Assembly: GCF_014844075.1 (NCBI RefSeq) | Contig: NZ_CP062165.1 | Location: 1,736,001 to 1,800,000 of the forward strand | Direction: 5' to 3' | Length of the DNA stretch: 64,000 nt | From: Paenibacillus sp. JNUCC-31 | GTDB taxonomy: Bacteria; Bacillota; Bacilli; Paenibacillales; Paenibacillaceae | Shown: one piece after another, positions 38,627-47,374 of the stretch | Layout: each line of letters starts with the position of its first letter | Numbering within the stretch: position 1 is the stretch's first letter | Notes under the pieces: generated by a model | The model's database searches: none | What the model was told of the DNA's origin: nothing | What the model saw: only the letters and a program-made list of their open reading frames with translations | Position numbers and translations under genes: made by a program

Positions 38627-38956
38627 TGTTCAAGCATCTCCCGGGTTATCGATCTTACAGCTCTCTGCGCCGCTGCTGGTTTAGACGAATCTTGGATTCA
38701 TTGCCTTGTTCCGTTGCTTCATAGAAAATGCGGCGTGAGAGCTGTTTCGGTAAATATTCCTGTTTCACATAATGGCCCGGATAATTGTGCGGGTACTGGT
38801 AGCCTTCATGTCCCAGCTTCACTGCACCGGAATAATGGGTATCCCTCAGATGAAGAGGTACCTCAGCCGACTTCACCTCATCGATGGCATTCATCGCTTT
38901 GGAGATCGCAGTGTACACCGCATTGGACTTCGGACTTTCAACAGCAAAGAGGATTG
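38572..38956. repeat. Left copy of the 385-bp island-flanking direct repeat
   Basis: Aligns base for base with 58557-58941 (offset 19,985) with about 22 mismatches by hand count, near 94% identity and no gaps. It contains the first 18 codons of crcB, the short intergenic gap and about 100 codons of the rarA 3' end. Most differences are at third codon positions, as expected between two diverged functional alleles. Confidence 0.92.
38655..38956 (-). pseudogene. rarA: 3' fragment of rarA, truncated by IS30
   Basis: Encodes the last 100 residues of RarA (ILFAVESPKSNAVYTAISKAMN to the C-terminal RRREL), nearly identical in protein to the end of the intact gene at 58640. The upstream part is lost at the IS30-like inverted repeat starting at 38960. 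The frame fuses to unrelated codons upstream. It has no ATPase domain, so it is not functional. Confidence 0.92.
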
Positions 38957-38959
38957 ACG

Positions 38960-40022
38960 GATTGTAATATGAAGTGCGACACCTACTGGAAATAAATAAA
39001 AAAGGGCTCATGGCCGGATCGTGTAGAATGAAGGTTCCTACACCACATTCACACAAGGAGAATCCACCATGAGCTACACACATCTTAGCATAATTGAGCG
39101 CAGCAAGCTAGAAATCCTCCATCGGCAAGGTCAAAGTTCAAGAGCCATCGCAAAAGAATTAGGAAGGCATCCTTCGACGATTTGTCGTGAATTGGATCGT
39201 GCTACTTCATCGAAAGCCTACCATGCAGAGCAGGCTCAGAGCGCTTATGAGGAGCGTCGTAAAACTTCGATCTCACTGGGTAAATGGTCCGATAGCTATT
39301 TCCATGGAGGAAAAACTGCTGGCAACGTGGTCTCCGGAGCAAATCACGGAACGTTTTCGCACCAAGGCCTGCCGTCGGTCTCCTTTAAAACCATCTACCG
39401 CTCGCTCTACGCCGGGCATCTGGTTCGAGGCACGTTACAGGTCCTTCGGCACAAAGGAAAGCGTCAGAAACCCGCAGAAACTCGCGGTAAATTCGCTATC
39501 GGCAGATCGATTTCGGATCGCCCCAAAGAGGTTCTTGCCCGTAAAACGTTGGGCACTGGGAACTGGATACCGTCGTATCGGGTCGTGGGAAAAGTAAAGG
39601 TTGCGTAGCCACGCTCATTGAACGCAAAACCCGTCTGTATACGACCATTCTCATGCCTGATCGCACCGCTTTGTCCATGGAAAATGCGCTTGGTGTAGCC
39701 ATCTCACAATATCCCACAGGTACTTTCCTTACAGCTACGGCTGACCGGGGAAAGGAGTTTGCATGCTATACCAATCTGGAAACAAGCCATGACCTGCACG
39801 TTATTTTGCTGATCCATATTCGTCTTGGCAACACGGTTCCAATGAAAATGCGAATAGCTTGCTTCGAGAGTTTTTCCCGAAAGGCATCGATCTCGCTCAA
39901 GTGGAGGATGAAGATCTCGCCGGTTCACTAGATCTAATTAACCACAGATCAAGAAAATGCTTGGGTTGGAGAACCGCTCACGAATCTTTCACAGAGGTAC
40001 TGTCGCACTTGGTTTGCCAATC
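38960..40022 (+). mobile_element. Degenerate IS30-family insertion sequence
   Basis: About 1,063 bp bounded by related ends. The left GATTGTAATATGAAGTGCG (from 38960) and the reverse complement of the right end, GATTGGCAAACCAAGTGCG (40022-40004), share GATTG and AAGTGCGACA. It contains a frameshifted DDE transposase gene. No matching target duplication flanks it: the left side reads GACG and the right side TGTC. The surrounding DNA was therefore probably joined by recombination rather than simple insertion. Confidence 0.82.
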
Positions 40023-40029
40023 TGTCTAA
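39069..40029 (+). pseudogene. IS30-family transposase, multiply frameshifted
   Basis: The N-terminal helix-turn-helix is intact: LSIIERSKLEILHRQGQSSRAIAKELGRHPSTICRELD in the first frame, with its ribosome site. Homology then jumps to the +1 frame (EEKLLATWSPEQITERF), back (FKTIYRSLYAGHL), and again (HWELDTVVSGRGKSKGC, the first catalytic Asp). It ends with ATADRGKEFACY (second Asp) and SNENANSLLREFFPKG (Glu). At least three frameshifts make it inactive. The last frame reads through the right inverted repeat to a stop at 40029. Confidence 0.88.
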
Positions 40030-40274
40030 TGAAAAAACAACTTGTGATTACTTGCTTAGCTATAACCCTTGCCTTGAGCTTCGGATTTTACCAATCCTTT
40101 GCTCTAGAAACAGATGAACGTCAAGTAGAATCGAGTCCTTCACAAGTGATATCAAGGAACATAGATGAACGCTCCGATCAAACTAATTTGAAATATGGGC
40201 AGCCACTTCCCGGAACCCTCCATATATCATATGTTCCGAAAGGAGGTATTTTTTGTCCTCAGATTAGTCATTGA
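40029..40274 (+). CDS. Short putative secreted protein of unknown function
   Basis: An 81-codon frame opening MKKQLVITCLAITLALSFG, a convincing signal-peptide shape with ALE after the hydrophobic core, then a hydrophilic region (ETDERQVESSPSQVISRN). The ATG overlaps the stop of the transposase remnant and lacks a clear ribosome site, so it may be the truncated start of a longer gene. No family recognised. Confidence 0.3.
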   Translation: MKKQLVITCLAITLALSFGFYQSFALETDERQVESSPSQVISRNIDERSDQTNLKYGQPLPGTLHISYVPKGGIFCPQISH

Positions 40275-40305
40275 GACTATTAAGCTCTGAGCAACAATCA
40301 GTAAT

Positions 40306-40509
40306 CTATTTCGGAGGGCAAGAGATTGCAGATATTTCGCCCCGGCTCAGTTGCTCCTCTAAAGCAATCGGGCCGCCTTTTAATATTCCTCCGGCAGTAA
40401 ATGTGGTCGTGCCCCGGTCATGCTCAGTGATGACCCAAAATTTCACTCCGCTTTTTAGGCCCGATTTATTTCCAGGCTACGTCAACAAATCATCCTTAAA
40501 AGCATCCAT
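40306..40509 (-). pseudogene. Small unknown gene interrupted by an internal TAG
   Basis: The frame reads MDAFKDDLLT, then TAG (40479-40477), then PGNKSGLKSGVKFWVITEHDR and onward to KGGPIALEEQLSRGEISAIS before its stop. The pattern past the stop looks like a real small protein (about 67 residues), and CAG-to-TAG is a single change. No family was recognised. Adjacent to the IS30 remnant in decaying DNA. Confidence 0.4.
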
Positions 40510-40593
40510 TCAACAACATGCATCAATTTGACTTTATTCCCATTAGTTGAACCCTTTACTAAAAAACGCTTTCCAGCCGAAGGTGACGATCGT

Positions 40594-41958
40594 TCAGCCC
40601 GCATCTTCCTGCTCCACAGGCAGATGCAAGATAACCTCCGTGCCCGCGCCAACTGCGCTTTCTATACGGATCTTCCCATGGTGCTCGCTTACGATCGATT
40701 GAGCGATCGGCAGACCCAGTCCGGTCCCCCCCGTCTTACGATTTCTAGAGGAATCGACGCGGAAAAAGCGTTCGAAGACATTTTCGATATCCTCATGCGC
40801 AATGCCGATCCCATAATCTTTGACCCTTATAATGGCATTCGCCGCCTCCTTCGTTACATGGATGTCGATGGATCTTTCACTGTATTTCAACGCATTGTCG
40901 ATGAGAATGAGCAAGAGCTGTTTCACCTTGGACAGATCCGCTTCGATCTCTATTTCCCGGCAGTCCGAATGAAGACGGATATCATGCTTATGAAGCTGCT
41001 TGGCCAGCGAAGATACTTGCCTGCAGCAGGCCACCAGATCAAATTTCTCAAAGACGATATTTTCGTTCTTTTGGGAGGAGGCAAGGTCCAGTAATTGCCG
41101 TGTCATCTTCCTCAATTGCTTGGATTCCTCATAAATCGCCTCGACGGACTCACTCTGGATTTTCTGATCGCGCGTCCCCCAGCGCCGAAGCATATTGGCA
41201 TATCCTTCAATAATCGTGATCGTCGTATTTAACTCATGCGACGCGTCGGAGACGAATTGCTGCTGTTTATGAAAGTTTTCCTCCAAACGCTCCATCATCC
41301 GATTGAACGTTTCCGTCATATGAAAGAGTTCGTCGTTTGATCGGCCTTGCGTCGGAATTTTTTTAAATACCAGGTTGCTTTCGATTTCTTTCATCGTAAT
41401 GATGCTATCCGTGATCGGCTTAAACAGCGTTCTCGACAGAATTAGCGCCCCGCCAACGCTGAGCATGACTGCGCCGAGCGTCGCGAAGAACAGAATTATC
41501 ACCAGCAGGTTTATATTGGATTCGAGGGTCTCCATTTTCTCTGCAATCTCCAGGACACCAATGATCTTGTTGTCAGACTGTATCGGGATTCGAACGACTA
41601 ATATTTTCTGATCGTTGATAACGAGCAGCCTGGAATCGTTCATGGAAGAAATAACGATTTGATTAAAATCGATGTCCGGTTCTTGTTGATAAACTTGAAC
41701 GATCTTCAAATCCGGCGTGAATACCCGGATCGCCGAATCTTCGGGCAGATAGCTCAAGATTTGGCCGTTTTGATTCTTGTCCAGTATAACAGAAGGTCCG
41801 ATTTTCTCGATAATCTGCTCCGACTTGTTGCGCAGCAATTCGATCTCGTTGCGCGTGGCCATTTGAATAAATAAGAAATAGATGCCGATATCTACGCAGA
41901 GCAAGATGAGAATGACCAATATGGAAGTGAGTAGCGTGAATTTGGTTCGAAGCTTCAA
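40594..41958 (-). CDS. Sensor histidine kinase (first two-component system)
   Basis: The 454-residue membrane kinase has helices at about 10-30 and 150-175 flanking an extracytoplasmic sensor of about 120 residues. HAMP, HisKA and HATPase_c domains follow (GTGLGLPIAQSIV at the G2 box). The phospho-acceptor His lies in DASHELNTTITIIEGY: the usual SHELRTPI is altered to SHELNTTI, keeping the HExxT phosphatase motif. It overlaps the response regulator by 4 bp (ATGA). The stimulus is unknown; the adjacent PepSY gene suggests envelope sensing. Confidence 0.88.
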   Translation of the reverse strand: MKLRTKFTLLTSILVILILLCVDIGIYFLFIQMATRNEIELLRNKSEQIIEKIGPSVILDKNQNGQILSYLPEDSAIRVFTPDLKIVQVYQQEPDIDFNQIVISSMNDSRLLVINDQKILVVRIPIQSDNKIIGVLEIAEKMETLESNINLLVIILFFATLGAVMLSVGGALILSRTLFKPITDSIITMKEIESNLVFKKIPTQGRSNDELFHMTETFNRMMERLEENFHKQQQFVSDASHELNTTITIIEGYANMLRRWGTRDQKIQSESVEAIYEESKQLRKMTRQLLDLASSQKNENIVFEKFDLVACCRQVSSLAKQLHKHDIRLHSDCREIEIEADLSKVKQLLLILIDNALKYSERSIDIHVTKEAANAIIRVKDYGIGIAHEDIENVFERFFRVDSSRNRKTGGTGLGLPIAQSIVSEHHGKIRIESAVGAGTEVILHLPVEQEDAG

Positions 41959-42653
41959 CTGTCCTCCTCCCTGACGCAGAAGCCCACTCCGCGTATCGTA
42001 TGGATAAGGTTAACATCAAAATCATGGTCGATCTTCTTGCGAATGTATCGGATATAAACGTCGATGACGTTCGTTTCTCCTTCAAAGTCATATCCCCAGA
42101 CATGGTTCATGATCTGTTCCCTGCTCAGGACATGGTGTTTATTCTCCAACAAGAACAAGAACAGATCGTACTCTTTGGGCGTAAGATCGATCCTTTTTCC
42201 TTCGCGGTTAATTTCCCGAGTCATTTTGTTCAACGTAAGATTATCGATCTGCAGTAATTTTGCCGGTTCCTTCACCTCCGGCTCTACGGAGCGATTGCGC
42301 ATCGTCGCCCTCATCCTGGCGAGCAGCTCTTCGATCTCGAATGGTTTAGTCACATAATCGTTGGCTCCCTGGTCGAGCCCCGATATTTTATCCGGCGTCG
42401 TATTCCTCGCGGTCACGACGATGACCGGCGTATGTATATCGATCTTCCTTAATCTTCGCAATACCTCGATTCCATTCAATTCGGGCAGCATAATATCAAG
42501 GAGAATAAGCCCCCATGCCTTCGACAGCGCCTGCTCCAAGCCTTCTTTCCCGTTATCGGCTATCGTCACCGCATAGCCTTCATAGGTCAGTTCCAATTCG
42601 AGAAGCCGAGCGATTTTAGGCTCATCCTCGACGATTAACACGTCTTTGTTCAT
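41955..42653 (-). CDS. OmpR-family response regulator (first two-component system)
   Basis: The 232-residue protein has a receiver domain (residues 1-120) with the phosphorylated Asp in LILLDIMLPELNG, Lys in VTKPFEIEELLARM, and a C-terminal winged helix (about 135-230; RIDLTPKEYDLFLFLLENKHHVLSREQ). ATG 42653 has GGAGGGGG upstream. A TATAAT with weak -35 lies about 30 bp further on. The PepSY gene upstream is terminated separately, so the system has its own promoter. Confidence 0.9.
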   Translation of the reverse strand: MNKDVLIVEDEPKIARLLELELTYEGYAVTIADNGKEGLEQALSKAWGLILLDIMLPELNGIEVLRRLRKIDIHTPVIVVTARNTTPDKISGLDQGANDYVTKPFEIEELLARMRATMRNRSVEPEVKEPAKLLQIDNLTLNKMTREINREGKRIDLTPKEYDLFLFLLENKHHVLSREQIMNHVWGYDFEGETNVIDVYIRYIRKKIDHDFDVNLIHTIRGVGFCVREEDS

Positions 42654-42730
42654 CGTGAATCCCCCTCCCGTCTTTTTATTATACGTAAAAACCGCTTCCA
42701 CCAAACAGATCTATCCCGGCAAAACGGACA

Positions 42731-42758
42731 AAAAGCCTAAGCTTTCGCTTAGGCCCAT
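42731..42758 (-). terminator. Terminator of the PepSY gene
   Basis: An 8-bp stem GCCTAAGC (42735-42742) with GCTTAGGC (42747-42754) and TTTC loop, followed on the minus strand by TTTTTG. Confidence 0.8.
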
Positions 42759-42769
42759 CGGAAGTCGGT

Positions 42770-43327
42770 TCAGTCGTTTTCGGGAATGACCTTCCCCGTC
42801 GTGGCGTCTACCGTAACCTCATGCTGTGTTCCCGCAGCGTCTTTGATCGTAACGGTATAGGCGGCTACGCCGTTTTCCGTCTCCAACTGCACGTCGGACA
42901 CCGTTCCTGCCGTTTGCTTCAAGGCTGCATCAATACTCTGTTGCTTCGTGATAGAAGCCGCTTGCGCGCCATCGTCGTTTACTTCTTTATCGTTATCCTG
43001 CTTGTCCTGCGCACCGTCGTCGTTTACTTCTTTATCGTTGTCCTGTTTGTCCTGCGCGCCATCGTCGTTTACTTCTTTATCGTTGTCCTGTTTGTCCTGC
43101 GCGCCATCGTCGTTTACTTCTTTATCGTTGTCCTGTTTGTCCTGCGCGCCATCGTCGTTTACTTCTTTATCGTTGTCTTGCTGGGTTTGAGCTTTTTGGG
43201 CTGGCGTTGCCGAAGCGGAAGCTGCAGCATCCGAAGCTGCATTCGTGGAAGGCAATAAGGCCGCTCCCATGATTCCTCCTCCAGTAATAGCAACAGCAAG
43301 CGCACCGACCATCAGTTTCTTGTTCAT
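42770..43327 (-). CDS. Secreted PepSY-domain protein with acidic 15-residue repeats
   Basis: The 185-residue protein has a signal peptide (MNKKLMVGALAVAITGGGIMGAALLPS), an Ala-rich linker, and a roughly 75-residue acidic stretch of five 15-residue units (QDNDKEVNDDGAQDK). It ends in one PepSY domain at about 125-183 (SIDAALKQTAGTVSDVQLETENGVAAYTVTI). PepSY domains often modulate extracellular proteases or sensors; the acidic repeat may bind cations. A GGAGG site precedes ATG 43327. A direct-repeat operator and promoter lie upstream (43363-43420), and a two-component system lies downstream, which may sense or control it. Confidence 0.85.
   Translation of the reverse strand: MNKKLMVGALAVAITGGGIMGAALLPSTNAASDAAASASATPAQKAQTQQDNDKEVNDDGAQDKQDNDKEVNDDGAQDKQDNDKEVNDDGAQDKQDNDKEVNDDGAQDKQDNDKEVNDDGAQAASITKQQSIDAALKQTAGTVSDVQLETENGVAAYTVTIKDAAGTQHEVTVDATTGKVIPEND
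42963..43187 (-). repeat. 45-bp tandem repeat inside the PepSY gene
   Basis: Five direct units with starts at 42963, 43008, 43053, 43098 and 43143. The central three are essentially identical, the outer ones carry a few changes. Each encodes 15 acidic residues, so copy-number changes stay in frame. Confidence 0.95.
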
Positions 43328-43362
43328 TGTGAATTCCTCCTTCAAATTTAACTACAGTCTAT

Positions 43363-43420
43363 ATTGTAGGCCACGTACTTTAGAAGATAAGGTGAGTTAT
43401 ATTAGAATTTAATGAGGGAA
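43363..43420 (-). promoter_or_regulatory. PepSY gene promoter with OmpR-type direct-repeat operator
   Basis: On the minus strand a box CCCTCAT-N4-TTCTAAT (within 43420-43399) ends 7 bp before CTTATC (43391-43386, -35). A 17-bp spacer and TACAAT (43368-43363, -10) follow. The box matches those at bcrC, the second regulator gene and the C40 peptidase gene. The geometry is identical to that at bcrC. Confidence 0.6.
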
Positions 43421-44167
43421 ACTCCTATGCCACCAAATTTCGGCCTCCGGTCAATAAGAGTTCTATTTTAATTTTAATAAACGAAGAAATACTATTGGCA
43501 CGCAAGCGCCGCATGCAGGCATAGCAAGGGATGGAAAAAAAGATGTGTTATGCTTGGTTCGGGTGATACGACACCAAAAAAACACACTTTGGAAGGCCGT
43601 TATACCTTAAAGGCTAATCGTTTCAGCAAGATATTGATCGGGGCGGAATTAAGTCTGACGCTCGGATGGTCAGTAAACTCACCGATCTTTGCAAGCTCGT
43701 ATTCGACATAAGCCGCCAGCGCTTTTGTCGCGGACAACGTCATTGTCACGATCAAACAGTTTCTAGTCGTCTCTAAAGTAATTGCTTTTGAGTTAAATAA
43801 GCGATGCACAGCGGTACGACCCTAACCAGGCAATTTACGTAAACGAACGGAAAAATGGGTTGGTTTTAGGGCTATGGAACAATTCATGCGATCCAGAATT
43901 TGTTTTACCAAAGGTCTCGCTTCACTTCTTAATATTCGCAATCAATGTCTGCCCAAAAGTTTACTTTAGAGAGCCCTTACCTTAGTGAAGATCAATATAC
44001 CAAGCTGGTTGAAATTCCGCCGCTAACCGAAATAACGCAGCCGATTACCGGTCATGTGCTGTCTCATTGGGCTTGCGTGGGAAAGTCCGATTAAAATAGG
44101 TATCCCCTAATACGATACGCAGCTTATATGCATTTTAATTAACGATTGGAACTATGATTAGCGTTCC
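43421..44167. other. Gene-poor decayed stretch
   Basis: No intact gene is supported. Short frames with protein-like stretches occur, for example on the minus strand at 43600-43809 (ALAAYVEYELAKIGEFTDHP) and on the plus strand near 43945-44093 (SPYLSEDQYTKLVEIPPLTE). They lack ribosome sites and family matches. Probably remnants. Confidence 0.5.
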
Positions 44168-44366
44168 TTAGTTAATGCGGAGTATGTCATTCTGCAACAA
44201 CCTCAAAAGTTTTTTTGCTGACAGAATATTTGCCCTCTCATCTCCATGAACACCTGCTGTTACCATTACCTTGCTTACTTTTGAGCTACCTCTGATGACG
44301 TAATATGAGGTTTTGAACTTAGTGGCTTTCGCTAAAAATCGTTCTTGTATATCTAAATTGAAATCC
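44168..44366 (-). pseudogene. Fragment of an AspA/AstE-like zinc carboxypeptidase/deacylase
   Basis: The minus-strand frame reads TSYYVIRGSSKVSKVMVTAGVHGDERANILSAKKLLRLLQND before a stop. VMVTAGVHGDE is the N-terminal zinc-binding motif (HxxE) of the succinylglutamate desuccinylase/aspartoacylase family. It lines up with VMIVAGIHGKE of the intact gene at 48427. Only about 65 codons of the usual 225 or more remain and no start is seen. It is an inverted, diverged relative of the downstream gene. Confidence 0.7.
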
Positions 44367-44430
44367 CCCCAGTTATACTACAGTACGTTCCAGCTTAAGT
44401 TTAAGAAACGGACAGGAGCTCGGAGCCAAA

Positions 44431-45218
44431 ATGACCCAAGGCACATATTCTGGTTATGGTTATGAACTCCGGAAGGTGGGGATGAATATGGGAGGCTATG
44501 CGACTATATATAATGTAAGCAAATCCTTGCTTCACAACGAGGAACTTCGCCGGAATGTTCCCGAGACAAGGATGTATAGTAAGTCGGTTTTAAAGACAAT
44601 GTTAGATAAGTACAACATGGTTTATGTCAAGCCTAATAGCGGAACCGGCGGCAAGGGTGTTATGAGGGTGGAAAAGCTGGGACAAGGTAGCTATAAATAC
44701 CAACTGGAAAAGTCGGCTAGAACCTTCAACTCCTTCGATAGGCTGATTCAATCCATTAGCAATGAGACCAAAAATTGTCCTTACGCTGTTCAACGCGGAA
44801 TTAATTTATTACGACATAGCGGTCACCACTTTGATCTGAGGATCATGGTACAGAAAAATCCCGAGAGAAAGTGGGAAACGACCGGTATCATTGGTCGTTT
44901 AGGACATCCCAAAAAATCATAACGAATGTATGCAAAGGGGGCCGTTCCAAGCCGGTTGAGCTTTTATTAAAAGAGCATGTAGCAAACATTGCCGAATACA
45001 CAAATAAGTTGAGAAACTTAGGGTGCCAGGCTACCATGCAGTTAAACGAAAGGTTTCCTAAAATTAGAGAGATTGGCCTGGATGTCGGCATAGACCAAAA
45101 TCTACATCCGTGGATTTTGGAAGCGAATCCCCAGCCCGCAATTTATGGATTTAAAACGTTGGATAAGCGTATATATCAAAAAATGTGTCGTTATCAAAGA
45201 GCGTACGGCCGGCGTTAA
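44431..45218 (+). pseudogene. YheC/YheD-type ATP-grasp protein with a homopolymer frameshift
   Basis: The first frame (44431-44922) has ATP-grasp features MVYVKPNSGTGGKGVMRVEK and HHFDLRIMVQKN. At a run of six A residues (44910-44915) the frame breaks. The second frame continues the homology as IITNVCKGGRSKPVELL, ending with the metal-binding EIGLDVGIDQNLHPWILEANPQP. A single A change would restore about 262 residues. The family ligates unknown substrates and is linked to spore coats. It is either a real mutation, a phase-variable tract, or a sequencing error. GGAG precedes the ATG. Confidence 0.82.
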
Positions 45219-45312
45219 TCAGTCGATGTAGTTTTAAGCCCTTCCCTGCAATGAAGAATTCTCATACTATACACCATCTTGTATGATTCAGATGAGTCGG
45301 GGATGGTGAGAA

Positions 45313-46404
45313 ATGAAAGTTTTAATGCTGGTATCGCGGTTGAATATTGGAGGAACCGAAAAATATATTCTTTCTCTCTCGCAAAGTTTGTTAACACATG
45401 GGGTTCAAGTCGGTGTTGCAACTGATGGAGGACCAATCGCAAACTCATTTCAAAAAGCTGGGATTAAGCTTCATAATGTGTCAATTGAAAAAAAACTAAA
45501 ACGAATATCCTTATTGTCTTCGATCGTGGCCAAAGAAAAGTATAACCTGATCCACGCCCATGATTCCAAGGCATTTGCTCAGGCAGTAGCCTTATCTCAA
45601 CAATGTAAAATCCCTTTAATTGTTACTATACATGGCACTTATCATCGTCGGGCTGCCCTATTATCGGCAGCAAGAAGTTCCAAACGCCTGATTGCGGTTT
45701 CACCAAAACTGACCAAATGGTTGGTGAATCATAACATTCCTACGGACAAGATCCAGATGATTCCTAATGGAATTGACATCGCAACGTTCCGTCCTGCGGC
45801 GAATAAAAACCATTGGAGAAAGGCGCTCCATTTACCGCAAACCGCCCAAATTCTTGTATACGCTGGAAGATTCTCGTCTGATAAATATCCCATAGCCAGA
45901 AAAGTAGTCTTGGCAGCAGAACAAATCGCTAAATACAACCGTCAGTTTTTAGCCGTTCTAGTTGGTCCTGGGCCTCATCGTTCAAATCTAATTCATTTTG
46001 CGGCTAAAGCCAATCGTCGTCTTGGTCGAACAGCAATCATTATTCGACCACCGATGTCTAATATCCAACATGCCTATTATGTTTCGGATGTTGTTGTAGG
46101 AACGGGACGCGTGGCACTTGAAGCAATGGCATGCGCAAAACCGGTCCTTGCTGCCGGCGTTGCAGGGTACTGCGGTATTGTACAGCAGAAAAATATAAAT
46201 AAGATAATTCAATGTCATTTCGGCGACCACGACGCTTTTGCGCCGATCACACCCGAAAAACTTACGTCTGACATTAACAGCCTATTAAGAAATCCAAAAA
46301 AAGCCCGTGCTTTAGGAAAATTAGGCGTTACAACAGTAAAACAGAGATTTTCTTTAGAAACCATTAGTTCTCGAATAATTCAAATATACAAGGGGGACAA
46401 CTGA
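45313..46404 (+). CDS. Glycosyltransferase, GT4 family
   Basis: The 363-residue GT-B enzyme has the N-terminal donor loop SRLNIGGTEKYILSLSQSL and the C-terminal Rossmann half (VYAGRFSSDKYP). The acidic-motif region SDVVVGTGRVALEAMACAKPVLA binds the nucleotide sugar. It transfers a sugar to an unknown acceptor. The stop overlaps the start of the next gene by one base (TGATG). With the ATP-grasp and LysM-C40 genes it forms a cluster resembling Paenibacillus spore-coat loci; this is inferred from neighbours. Confidence 0.85.
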   Translation: MKVLMLVSRLNIGGTEKYILSLSQSLLTHGVQVGVATDGGPIANSFQKAGIKLHNVSIEKKLKRISLLSSIVAKEKYNLIHAHDSKAFAQAVALSQQCKIPLIVTIHGTYHRRAALLSAARSSKRLIAVSPKLTKWLVNHNIPTDKIQMIPNGIDIATFRPAANKNHWRKALHLPQTAQILVYAGRFSSDKYPIARKVVLAAEQIAKYNRQFLAVLVGPGPHRSNLIHFAAKANRRLGRTAIIIRPPMSNIQHAYYVSDVVVGTGRVALEAMACAKPVLAAGVAGYCGIVQQKNINKIIQCHFGDHDAFAPITPEKLTSDINSLLRNPKKARALGKLGVTTVKQRFSLETISSRIIQIYKGDN

Positions 46405-47372
46405 TGACAACTACAAATTTAATCGTAACCCTCACTTTATTTCAAAAAGATTTTTTCACACGAAAAAAAAGAGTGTTTACCAACATCAGCTTAATCACAA
46501 GAAATACATTAAACTATTTGCCGCTAAAAGATGTAATGGAAATATTGGAGTATGATATTTTAAAAAACAGCACAAACAGCATGTTGATTACAGACGGCTC
46601 GGAGCTCGTGACAATTCCCAAAAACGGTGCGCTCGCAAAAAGAGAAGGTGTCTCCTTTCAAATTGATCCTCTAATCATGATAAACAAGGAGCGTTTCATT
46701 AGTCTCCGTTCTGTAAACCGGCTTTTGAACGTCGATTTTTTGGTTAACAGGAAAGCTAAGCGTGTATCCATACGGCAACCCGGTCGCTTCATCATCACGA
46801 TAAAAGGCGACACCGTTAAAAAACTATCCAAATTGCTGAATACTTCGGTAAAAAAGCTTCTCTCTGTCAATAAAAATTTAAAGGAACCGATTCCTCCCGG
46901 AATAAAAGTAACGATCCCAACGATTGATTTCGATGCAGTCCCCCAAGTAAAATCATCCGAAAAAGCGAAAATAAAACAAGAACCGGAAAAGGCTCCCGCA
47001 ATTATTGCACTAGGTAGAAGCCTGATGAGGACTCGTTACCAGTTCGGTGCCGGGCCATATCCCAGAAGCAAAAGATTGGACTGTTCTTCTTTTACCCAAT
47101 ATATATTTGGAAAAAATGGAGTTGGATTGCCCAGAACTTCTAGCTCACAAGCTCGATATGGTCGAAGGATTACCCAAAAAGAAATAGAAGCAGGGGATTT
47201 AATCTTTTTCAGAAGAGATCGCTATTCCGATAATCGGATTGGTCATGTTGGCGTCGATATTGGAAATGGCAACATGATCAATACCTACCAATCCCCTCCC
47301 GGTGTCACCATTACGAAATGGAGAAGACCGTATTGGCTGAAACGATATGTAACCGCTCGCGAGATATTATAG
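46404..47372 (+). CDS. Stalk-LysM-NlpC/P60 (C40) peptidase without signal peptide
   Basis: The 322-residue protein has a region resembling the copper-amine-oxidase N-terminal stalk (about 35-125; YLPLKDVMEILEYD, FISLRSVNRLLNVDF), a LysM domain (about 130-172) and an NlpC/P60 hydrolase domain (about 200-322). Cys227 lies in LDCSSFTQYIF, and His281 in IGHVGVDIG. Such enzymes cut stem peptides of peptidoglycan. No N-terminal signal peptide is visible (MTTTNLIVTLTLFQKDFF is too short and is followed by charged residues). It may act in a compartment reached without Sec, such as a forming spore, or by another route. Confidence 0.82.
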   Translation: MTTTNLIVTLTLFQKDFFTRKKRVFTNISLITRNTLNYLPLKDVMEILEYDILKNSTNSMLITDGSELVTIPKNGALAKREGVSFQIDPLIMINKERFISLRSVNRLLNVDFLVNRKAKRVSIRQPGRFIITIKGDTVKKLSKLLNTSVKKLLSVNKNLKEPIPPGIKVTIPTIDFDAVPQVKSSEKAKIKQEPEKAPAIIALGRSLMRTRYQFGAGPYPRSKRLDCSSFTQYIFGKNGVGLPRTSSSQARYGRRITQKEIEAGDLIFFRRDRYSDNRIGHVGVDIGNGNMINTYQSPPGVTITKWRRPYWLKRYVTAREIL

Positions 47373-47374
47373 AG

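Noticed and set aside
38627..39060. Fluoride riboswitch upstream of the crcB pair
   Set aside because: The upstream DNA is a rarA fragment and IS30 end. No crcB-motif aptamer pattern was seen.
42963..43187. Possible CRISPR-like array
   Set aside because: The units are directly adjacent with no unique spacers, lie in a coding frame, and no cas gene is present.
42821..43258. Antisense frames across the 45-bp repeat
   Set aside because: They are long only because the repeat unit is free of stops in several frames; the minus frame has signal peptide, PepSY domain and ribosome site.
43600..43809. 69-codon minus-strand frame
   Set aside because: No ribosome site or recognised family. Treated as part of the decayed stretch.
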